From Desulfobulbaceae bacterium (GTDB lineage Bacteria; Desulfobacterota; Desulfobulbia; Desulfobulbales; Desulfurivibrionaceae), in contig DOZO01000031.1 in the NCBI GenBank assembly GCA_003517965.1, positions 1 through 10,512 on the forward strand: a DNA stretch of 10,512 nucleotides. Reading direction: 5' to 3'. The stretch's first letter is position 1. Every line of letters begins with the position of its first letter. Below, one piece after another: positions 5,361 through 10,512 of the stretch. The notes under the pieces were generated by a model that searched no databases, had not been told where the DNA came from, and saw only the letters and a list, made by a program, of their open reading frames with translations. The translations under genes were made by a program, and so were the position numbers.

Positions 5361-6627
5361 CTGAAGAGTCCTTGCGGCCCATCCTGGAATCGTGGATAAC
5401 GGCAAGCCGTTCAAGAACCTGATCCCTGGTATTCCTGGGCTGATTGAGCATAAGGACAAAACTGTCCAACCCTCGCTCTCCGGAAAAATAACCGGCGTAA
5501 GCGTATACCCCGGTCATGGTGCCGGATTTGCGCAAACAGTTATTTTCAAAGGGAAGCAATTCGGCATAAGGCTTGAACGCCTCCAGAACAGCAAGCATGG
5601 CCTTGGGAGTCAACCGATTTTGCCGGGAAAGCCCAGAACCTTCGCGAATAAGAATATCCTTTTCCAACAGTCCAAGCTCATTACGATAAAAGGCCGTCAT
5701 GGCCCGGTGACCCTTGTCCCAGGTGGCGGGCCAGCCGTACTGTTTTGCGCCTGCCGCAAGAAAAAGCTGATTGGCGATAAAGTTGTTGGAGTACTTAAGC
5801 AACCCGGTCAGCACCTCAGGCAGCTTTTTGCCCGACATATGCTCATACATTGGTTTAAGCTCGGCTGGCACCGGGCCGGGCATGATCTCACCGCTCACCG
5901 TCACTCCCTGTTTCCTGAACATGCTGGCAAACAGTTCCCCGACATAACGCAGACCTTGATTTCCTGTAGCCGTCGCATTAATCCGGTGAGTGCCGGGCGT
6001 TAAACCCTGAGCCAATTCACGCATGAGCTGGATGGCTGGGGTCTGCTCCTCGGCGGAACGTACCCCACCGTCTGCGGCCTTGATTAGATTGATGGTGTTG
6101 AAGTTCACTGCCAGACAGCTGTTCTGGGCATCGTAGGGATTGAGGCTATTGCTGGCTCCATCGGTTCTATTTTCAAGCTGGCAGGCGCTGTCATCGACAT
6201 AGATATTGCGGAGCGCAGAAAGACCGCGGCCACGAAGCGTTGCCACAATCTGGGCCACCTCTTCGGAAACCAGCAAGGGATCGGCCAGGCCCCGAATGTA
6301 CAGATCTTGGTCGGCATTGAGATAAAACCGGGTGGTAAAACGATAATCCTTGCCCAGAATATGGATGGCGGCCAGGGCCGTGCCGATTTTCAGCACACTG
6401 GCCGGCATGAATTGGCTGTCCGCGTTATGTGCGTAAATGATAGCCCCGTTTCTGGTTACGAGGAGGCCGCCGTTTTCAACCAGATTTTCAAGAAGCTGGC
6501 TACCCCCTGCCCAGAGCGTACCAGGCAGGGTCAAACAGAACCCAAGGCCAAGGGAAAAACTGCGCCACACTTTTCTCTTTCTCCAGAGCAAGAAAGCGGC
6601 AGGTATCTTTTTTTGCGAATCCATCAT
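5344..6627 (-). CDS. dacB: D-alanyl-D-alanine carboxypeptidase/endopeptidase, PBP4 (peptidase S13) family
   Basis: Periplasmic penicillin-binding enzyme that removes the terminal D-Ala, or cleaves D-Ala-mDAP cross-links, in peptidoglycan. The protein has 427 residues, somewhat shorter than E. coli DacB (about 477), implying a reduced inserted domain. A basic start (RKRKVWR) and hydrophobic stretch ending TLWA-GG (about 40) form a signal peptide. Active-site motifs: SVLK (S77, K80), SNN (S280-N282) and KSG (K367-G369, a Ser variant of KTG). The family segment EGSGLSRQN (329-337) is also present. ATG 6627 overlaps the cobA-hemD stop as ATGA; ATG 6624 is directly adjacent. No Shine-Dalgarno precedes it, so translational coupling is likely. 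The last residues (GTVKK, stop) lie in repeat copy 2, so the natural C-terminus may have been altered there. Confidence 0.92.
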   Translation of the reverse strand: MMDSQKKIPAAFLLWRKRKVWRSFSLGLGFCLTLPGTLWAGGSQLLENLVENGGLLVTRNGAIIYAHNADSQFMPASVLKIGTALAAIHILGKDYRFTTRFYLNADQDLYIRGLADPLLVSEEVAQIVATLRGRGLSALRNIYVDDSACQLENRTDGASNSLNPYDAQNSCLAVNFNTINLIKAADGGVRSAEEQTPAIQLMRELAQGLTPGTHRINATATGNQGLRYVGELFASMFRKQGVTVSGEIMPGPVPAELKPMYEHMSGKKLPEVLTGLLKYSNNFIANQLFLAAGAKQYGWPATWDKGHRAMTAFYRNELGLLEKDILIREGSGLSRQNRLTPKAMLAVLEAFKPYAELLPFENNCLRKSGTMTGVYAYAGYFSGERGLDSFVLMLNQPRNTRDQVLERLAVIHDSRMGRKDSSGTVKK

Positions 6628-8168
6628 TTTTCGTAAAAATCAAGGATGCTTTCCACCAGGGCCGGGATGGTATAGGTTTTTGGCTGCACGTCAATGGTCA
6701 GTCCTGCCTTTTGAGCAGTTTTGGCGGTGATCGGGCCAATGGTCGCCACCTTTACCCCGGCCAGCACCTCACGATCCGACCCCAACATATCGAGAAAGTT
6801 AGTCACCGTGGAGGAACTGGTGAAGGTGACCATGTCGATATTGCCTGCGGCCAGTTCCTTTCGCACCATCTCGTAATCCTTGGGTCGAACATTTTGATAA
6901 ACCGGCACGATCTCCACCTCGGCCCCATTTTCCTCAAGGATCTCCGGCAAAATCTCCCTGGCCTTTTTGGCTCGGGGCAACAAAACCTTACAGCCCCGCA
7001 CTCCCTGCGCCACCATGCTTGCCGCCAGCCCCTCGCCAGTGAATTCCTCAGGCACCAGATCGGCAACAAGCCCGTATTCCTTCAATACCTCGGCGGTGGA
7101 GGTGCCGACCACAGCGATTTTCGGCCCGGCCAAGGACCGGCAGTCCAGGCCCCGCTCAAAGAGCCGGGTGAAAAAGAAGCGGATGGCGTTGATGCTGGTA
7201 AACACCAGCCATTGATACTCGCCAAGCCTGTTCAATTCCACGTCCAGCGGCTCCCAACTGTCTGGTGGAGCAAGGGCGATGGTGGCCCCCTCCACGCAGT
7301 CCGCGCCCTGATCCTCCAGGAGGCGGACCAGCTCGCTGGCCTGTTCGCGGGTTCTGGTTACCAGAATGCGTTTACCAAACAACGGCCTTTTCTCAAACCA
7401 GTTAATGGTGTCCCGCAGCTTGACCACCTCGCCCACCACGATCAAGGCAGGCGGAGTAATCTTTTCCTTTTTGACCACCTCGGCGATGGTGGAAAGCGTC
7501 CCAACCACCGAGCGCTGGATTGGGGTGGAGGCCCAGCGCACCACAACCACCGGAGTTTCCGGATCTCGGCCATGCTTGATCAGATTCTCGGTGATAAAGG
7601 AGAGGTTCTTGATCCCCATGTAAAAAACCAGAGTGCCAATGCCGGTGGCAATCTTGTCCCAGGCGATATTGGAGGTTTCCTTGGCAGGGTCTTCATGACC
7701 GGTGATAAAAGCCACCGAGGCGGTGTATTCCCGGTGGGTGATGGGCACGCCCGCATAGGTGGCCGCAGCGGTGGCTGAGGTGACGCCCGGCACCACTTCA
7801 AAGGCGATGTTGTGCCGGGCCAGTTCCTCAAGTTCCTCCCCGCCCCGGCCAAAGATGAAGGGATCACCGCCTTTGAGCCGCACCACGATCTTGCCGGCGC
7901 AGGCATGATCGACCAGCATCTGGTTGATCTCTTCCTGGGTATGGGCGTGGCACTGACCGCCCTTTTTCCCGGCGTAGATCAGCTCGGCCTCCTTGGGCAC
8001 AAACTTGAGCAGCTTGGGGGTGGCCAGGTAGTCGTAAACCAGAACCTCGGCTCTTTTGAGAAGCTCCAGCCCCTTCACCGTAATCAGGGTAGGATCGCCG
8101 GGGCCTGCGCCGATGAGATAAACCTTGCCTCTGGAACGTGCTACCTTTTTGTCGCTGTATGCTGTCAT
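6624..8168 (-). CDS. hemD: Fused uroporphyrinogen-III C-methyltransferase / uroporphyrinogen-III synthase (CobA-HemD)
   Basis: Bifunctional cytoplasmic enzyme. The HemD half cyclises hydroxymethylbilane to uroporphyrinogen III. The SUMT (CobA) half methylates it twice with SAM to precorrin-2, which leads to sirohaem, cobalamin and alternative haem synthesis. The protein has 514 residues from ATG 8168. SUMT domain about 14-253: GAGPGDPTLIT (20-30), VYDYL, VRLKGGDPFIFGRGG (96-110), PGVTSATAAATYAGVPITHR, FYMGIKNL and RWASTPIQRS. HemD domain about 263-514: GKRILVTRTREQ, WLVFTSINAIRFFF, VVGTSTAEVLK, VTFTSSSTV and ATIGPITAKTA. The frame extends to a TTG at 8189, but that lies in a terminator T-tract. 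GAG seven bases upstream supports 8168. An intrinsic terminator separates it from hemC, and it overlaps dacB by four bases. Confidence 0.95.
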   Translation of the reverse strand: MTAYSDKKVARSRGKVYLIGAGPGDPTLITVKGLELLKRAEVLVYDYLATPKLLKFVPKEAELIYAGKKGGQCHAHTQEEINQMLVDHACAGKIVVRLKGGDPFIFGRGGEELEELARHNIAFEVVPGVTSATAAATYAGVPITHREYTASVAFITGHEDPAKETSNIAWDKIATGIGTLVFYMGIKNLSFITENLIKHGRDPETPVVVVRWASTPIQRSVVGTLSTIAEVVKKEKITPPALIVVGEVVKLRDTINWFEKRPLFGKRILVTRTREQASELVRLLEDQGADCVEGATIALAPPDSWEPLDVELNRLGEYQWLVFTSINAIRFFFTRLFERGLDCRSLAGPKIAVVGTSTAEVLKEYGLVADLVPEEFTGEGLAASMVAQGVRGCKVLLPRAKKAREILPEILEENGAEVEIVPVYQNVRPKDYEMVRKELAAGNIDMVTFTSSSTVTNFLDMLGSDREVLAGVKVATIGPITAKTAQKAGLTIDVQPKTYTIPALVESILDFYEK

Positions 8169-8181
8169 GATTATTCTCGAT

Positions 8182-8210
8182 AAAAACAAAAAAACCGGCC
8201 AGGCCGGTTT
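8182..8210 (-). terminator. Intrinsic terminator between hemC and cobA-hemD
   Basis: On the minus strand AAACCGGCC (8210-8202) and GGCCGGTTT (8200-8192) pair around a single T, in practice a 7-8 base stem. TTTTTTTGTTTTT follows (8194-8182). It lies 29 bases after the hemC stop, and its T-tract ends about 13 bases before the cobA-hemD start codon. It leaves no room for a downstream promoter, so it should act as an attenuator or partial terminator inside the operon. Confidence 0.85.
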
Positions 8211-8238
8211 GGTTTGGCGCCCGATAAAAGGGAGCTTC

Positions 8239-9177
8239 TTATTCCATGGTGTGACCGTAAACTTCGGAAAGAATCTCCCCGCCGCCCTCCGCCAGCAGCG
8301 CTTCCGCCAGCCGCACCCCCAACCCCTCGGGATCGCTGGTGTCCTCGCACAATTCCAGGCGCACTACCCGCTCCCCGGTTACGGAAGCGACCAGGCCGAT
8401 CAGGTGCAGCATATCTTTGGCGACCAGCCGGGCAAATCCGGCGATGGGCACCTGGCAGCCGCCCTGCAGGCGGTGAAGAAAACCGCGTTCCGCCCTTACC
8501 GCCAGGGAGGTTTCCTGATCATCCAAAAAAAGCAGCCCGGCCAGCAATTCCGCATCGCTGGTCCGCAATTCGATACCCACCGCGCCCTGGGCCACGGCAG
8601 GAAGCATCTCTTCTTCGCTGAAAAAAGATTTGGCCCGGTCGCTGAGTTTCAGCCGGTTCAGACCGGCGGCGGCCAGGATAATCGCATCGTACTGGCCCTC
8701 GTCGAGTTTGCGCAGTCGGGTATCGAGATTGCCCCGCAGGTCTTCAATGACCAGATCGGGCCGGATATTGGCCAGCTGGGATTTACGCCGCAGGCTGCTG
8801 GTACCCACCCTGGCGCCCTGAGGAAGCTCGCGGCAGGTGGCGCAGGTGTTCGAGACAAAGGCGTCAAACGGATTTTCCCGTTTGGTGATAATACCGATGT
8901 GCAAACCCTCGGGCAGCTCGGCCGGCACATCCTTCATGCTGTGCACCGCGATGTCCACCTCATTGTTGAGCAGGGCCTCTTCGATCTCCTTGACGAACAG
9001 TCCCTTGCCGCCCACCTTGGCCAAGGGCACGTCGGTGATCTTGTCGCCCTTGGTGATGATCTTCACCAGCTCCACCGTGGTTTCCGGATAGCGGGCCTCG
9101 ATCAAGCCTTTGATCCAATTGGATTGGGTAAGGGCCAGCAGGCTTGCCCTGGTGCCGATTCTGATTATTTTCTGCAT
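8239..9177 (-). CDS. hemC: Hydroxymethylbilane synthase (porphobilinogen deaminase)
   Basis: Cytoplasmic enzyme that joins four porphobilinogen molecules into hydroxymethylbilane, the substrate of the HemD half encoded next. The protein has 312 residues, normal length. It begins IRIGTRASLLALTQSN (5-20). HSMKDVP (79-85) carries the catalytic Asp83. Substrate-binding arginines lie in GTSSLRRKSQL (125-135) and LRGNLDTRLRKL (147-158). LQGGCQVPIAGFA (237-249) has Cys241, which holds the dipyrromethane cofactor. ATG 9177 is preceded by a modest AGAGA about eight bases upstream. An 88-base gap separates it from hicB; I see neither a T-tract terminator nor a convincing promoter there. Its base composition, like that of cobA-hemD, is clearly more GC-rich than the helicase and BON regions. 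Confidence 0.96.
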   Translation of the reverse strand: MQKIIRIGTRASLLALTQSNWIKGLIEARYPETTVELVKIITKGDKITDVPLAKVGGKGLFVKEIEEALLNNEVDIAVHSMKDVPAELPEGLHIGIITKRENPFDAFVSNTCATCRELPQGARVGTSSLRRKSQLANIRPDLVIEDLRGNLDTRLRKLDEGQYDAIILAAAGLNRLKLSDRAKSFFSEEEMLPAVAQGAVGIELRTSDAELLAGLLFLDDQETSLAVRAERGFLHRLQGGCQVPIAGFARLVAKDMLHLIGLVASVTGERVVRLELCEDTSDPEGLGVRLAEALLAEGGGEILSEVYGHTME

Positions 9178-9265
9178 TAAATATATCTCTGTTTAGTTGT
9201 TGAACAGCCCACAGCTGCTACCTTAATAACAGGCACTGTGACTTCCGCTCCATTCTATTTTACGG

Positions 9266-9685
9266 CTACTCGATAGACATAATCAGATGCTTGCCCATGG
9301 CAGCAGCGGCCTGTTCGATCTGCGCTATCTGCGAGGAATGGCCAAGGTCAAGTAGCCGGTCAATCTGAGGTAGGTGCCAACCAAGACGGCGGGCAAGATC
9401 GGTCTTTCTGACACTATTATCACGCATGGATTGATAGATGCCGAGCTTGGCACATTCAATTGGCCCAGGGCTGACAGTACGCCTTCCTTTCGCCGGGCTG
9501 GGGCGTGGCAGTTCCTGTTTTTCATCAACATACATGGCCAACGCGGTTTCCAGGGCGTCGCAGGCACGGAGCAAGGCTTCGTCCTCATCGTCGCCAAAGG
9601 TAATAGCCTCCGGCACGTCCGGGAAAATTGCGCGCACGGTCTTGTTGTCGTCCTTGATCAGTTCAACAGGATAGGCGAAATGCAT
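9266..9685 (-). CDS. hicB: HicB-family antitoxin with C-terminal DNA-binding domain
   Basis: Antitoxin partner that binds and blocks the HicA RNase and normally represses its own operon. The protein has 139 residues. The N-terminal HicB fold (about 1-60) reads MHFAYPVELIKDDNKTVRAIFPDVPEAITFGDDEDEAL, with the typical F-P-D-x-P, GD and E-A-L pattern. A basic linker (PRPSPAKGRR) follows. A helix-turn-helix-like C-terminus (about 85-130) contains KTDLARRLGWHLPQIDRLLDLGHSS. GGAG six bases before ATG 9685 is a strong ribosome site, much better than that of hicA. It sits 12 bases after hicA, the classical hicA-hicB order, and directly upstream of hemC on the same strand. Confidence 0.9.
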   Translation of the reverse strand: MHFAYPVELIKDDNKTVRAIFPDVPEAITFGDDEDEALLRACDALETALAMYVDEKQELPRPSPAKGRRTVSPGPIECAKLGIYQSMRDNSVRKTDLARRLGWHLPQIDRLLDLGHSSQIAQIEQAAAAMGKHLIMSIE

Positions 9686-9697
9686 GTTGCTCTCCTC

Positions 9698-9877
9698 TCA
9701 TTTTAGCCCGAGTTGCTTCTTGATTGATTCAACCAGAGGCTGACTCAATTCGCGCTTGCCGTGCATCGGCAACACCGACCGTTTGCCATCCAGAAACACC
9801 TTGAGGTGCCCACCCTTTCCTGGCTTGAATGTGGCACCTTGTTTTTCGAGCCAGCGTTTAAACTCGTTGCTATTCAT
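9698..9877 (-). CDS. hicA: HicA-family mRNA interferase toxin
   Basis: Small ribosome-independent RNase with a double-stranded-RNA-binding-like fold. The protein has 59 residues from ATG 9877: MNSNEFKRWLEKQGATFKPG, then GKGGHLKVFLDGKRSVLPMHG with the presumed catalytic His24, and a closing helix LSQPLVESIKKQLGL. Start choice is uncertain. ATG 9877 gives the canonical N-terminus but a poor Shine-Dalgarno. In-frame ATG 9925 has AGGA six bases upstream and would add 16 residues (MLFFISKTKQKCYGLV). The frame stays open much further upstream, past a run of eight G. Confidence 0.88.
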   Translation of the reverse strand: MNSNEFKRWLEKQGATFKPGKGGHLKVFLDGKRSVLPMHGKRELSQPLVESIKKQLGLK

Positions 9878-10179
9878 GACCAGACCATAACACTTCTGTT
9901 TTGTTTTGGAAATAAAAAACAACATTGATGTTCCTGTTTTCTCCTTCCCCCCCCACTTACGCATAAAGCTGAGTTGAGCTGCTTGTCTGCTCAAATGAAA
10001 CTTATGCCCTTTGGGTGTAAAAATATATTCTATCTCAGAAAGCAGGGTGGGGGCTAAAAGCGGGATCAGCAGTTCATAGTGGCCGATGCTATTTTTGGCC
10101 CTATATTCTCTCCCCGTGCCAGATTGATGCGCGCTGTTGTAATAGCTCCTACGCGCTCCATAGGCTTTTATCTGTTCTC
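9878..10179 (-). other. Spacer upstream of hicA with a long open frame lacking an ATG start
   Basis: About 300 bases between the partial gene at 10180 and hicA. In the hicA frame the minus strand is open from just after a TGA at 10207-10205 through hicA, 169 codons in all. The only in-frame ATGs before hicA are 9964 and 9925; a TTG lies at 9994. The translation has protein-like stretches (HYELLIPLLAPTLLSEIEY) but I recognise no family. It could be a decayed gene or chance. A run of eight G (minus strand, 9954-9947) is a slippage-prone site. A weak promoter possibility for hicA is TTTCCA, a 17-base spacer, then TATGGT. Confidence 0.25.
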
Positions 10180-10512
10180 TTATTGAATAAGGTATTCCAA
10201 TAATTCAAAATGATTATTTCTTCTTGCGTAGCTCACAACTTTTTTTATACTTGGCGCATACCAGAAGACATCAGAGCTGGAAGCTTTCCCGCTTTCGGAG
10301 TATCGTTGGCATTCGATTTTAAATGCCTCAAAAGTGCCGGCAGTAACTGTAATTTTCTCGTATGCGGTCACCGAATATTTTGCCACCATTTTCTCAGACA
10401 TTTTCCTTGCGTTAGCGCCGAGTCTTGTCAGATTTTCTTCGTAGGGCTGCTCCCATTGTTTTCCGATCTCAAGGGGGAAATTAAGGACAGGCCCGAATGG
10501 CGCTAGTTTAAG
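10180..10512 (-). CDS. Unrecognised protein, C-terminal 110 residues (N-terminus beyond window)
   Basis: The frame is open from the window edge to TAA at 10182-10180, so an internal ATG at 10401 need not be the start. The visible part reads FGPVLNFPLEIGKQWEQPYEE near its beginning. It then has KYSVTAYEKITVTAGTFEAFKIE and, after a polar stretch, DVFWYAPSIKKVVSYARRN. This K-V-T-x-x-A-G-T-F-x-A-F-K-I-E plus W-Y-A-P-x-x-x-x-V-V pattern resembles a beta-rich C-terminal segment I have seen in hypothetical exported proteins. I cannot name the domain with confidence or give a function. It ends upstream of hicAB on the same strand with no clear T-tract terminator. Confidence 0.7.
   Translation of the reverse strand, partial: LKLAPFGPVLNFPLEIGKQWEQPYEENLTRLGANARKMSEKMVAKYSVTAYEKITVTAGTFEAFKIECQRYSESGKASSSDVFWYAPSIKKVVSYARRNNHFELLEYLIQ

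Noticed and set aside
5392..6003. 203-codon plus-strand frame opposite the carboxypeptidase gene
   Set aside because: Antisense shadow. The opposite strand carries complete PBP4 motifs.
6711..7778. 355-codon open frame on the plus strand opposite cobA-hemD
   Set aside because: It is exactly antisense to a clear bifunctional enzyme in GC-rich DNA. The translation is rich in His, Gln, Gly and Arg with no family motif, typical of an antisense shadow.
8169..8189. TTG start for cobA-hemD adding seven residues
   Set aside because: The codon lies in the T-tract of the terminator and has no ribosome site. ATG 8168 has a suitable GAG upstream.
8125..9180. 351-codon plus-strand frame opposite hemC
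   Set aside because: Antisense to hemC, with low-complexity His/Gln/Gly composition and no recognisable domain.
9178..9265. Terminator or consensus promoter between hicB and hemC
   Set aside because: Only a weak CAGC/GCTG stem without a T-run and no TTGACA/TATAAT pair with proper spacing.
9974..9994. TTGAGC/GCTCAA inverted pair upstream of hicA as a HicB operator
   Set aside because: Six-base arms around a nine-base gap are expected by chance, and the distance from the hicA start gives no support.
10129..10156. GCGCG/CGCGC inverted pair and nearby sequence as a possible integron attC site
   Set aside because: Only five-base arms with a wide loop and no paired GTTRRRY/RYYYAAC cores.

Overview
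The window reads as chromosomal DNA from a Gram-negative (LPS-making) bacterium. The best guess is a sulfate- or sulfur-metabolising Desulfobacterota, perhaps Desulfobulbales. That placement is inference. It rests on a Kdo transferase, a fused uroporphyrinogen-III methyltransferase/synthase next to hemC (an arrangement familiar from Desulfobacterota and Geobacter relatives), and the general flavour of the housekeeping proteins. No ribosomal RNA, tRNA, CRISPR array or recognisable transposase is visible.

Layout. 1-864 (minus): N-terminal two thirds of the Kdo transferase gene kdtA/waaA, cut by the window edge. 866-1603 (plus): rsmE, a 16S rRNA methyltransferase. Its start codon is one base from the kdtA start codon, so each gene's promoter must lie inside the other. 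1645-2385 (minus): a TrmJ/SpoU tRNA 2'-O-methyltransferase converging on rsmE. 2446-3024 (minus): a secreted double-BON-domain protein with a dyad in its leader. 3104-3560: AT-rich spacer or leader holding a doubtful small ORF. 3561-4823 (plus): DEAD-box RNA helicase. 4927-5127 (plus): CspA-type cold-shock protein, followed by a strong intrinsic terminator. 5344-9177 (minus): a cluster read hemC, cobA-hemD fusion, then a PBP4-type D-Ala-D-Ala carboxypeptidase. An intrinsic terminator lies between hemC and cobA-hemD. 9266-9877 (minus): a hicAB toxin-antitoxin pair just upstream of hemC. 10180-10512 (minus): C-terminal part of an unrecognised protein running off the window.

How the parts work together. 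The helicase and CspA form a plausible cold-response RNA-remodelling pair in one transcript. HemC and CobA-HemD catalyse consecutive tetrapyrrole steps: porphobilinogen to hydroxymethylbilane to uroporphyrinogen III to precorrin-2, which leads to sirohaem, cobalamin and, in this kind of organism, haem. The carboxypeptidase start overlaps the cobA-hemD stop (ATGA), so a wall enzyme is translationally tied to tetrapyrrole synthesis. RsmE and TrmJ are both SPOUT-fold RNA methyltransferases.

The structure least explained by genes is a pair of related imperfect-palindrome repeats (5125-5202 and 5260-5360) bracketing the cspA terminator. One overlaps the cspA stop codon and the other supplies the last codons of the carboxypeptidase. 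I found no clear evidence of a wholly new multi-gene system. The most interesting items are this repeat pair, the operon-internal terminator, the one-base divergent gene pair and the hicAB/hem junction.
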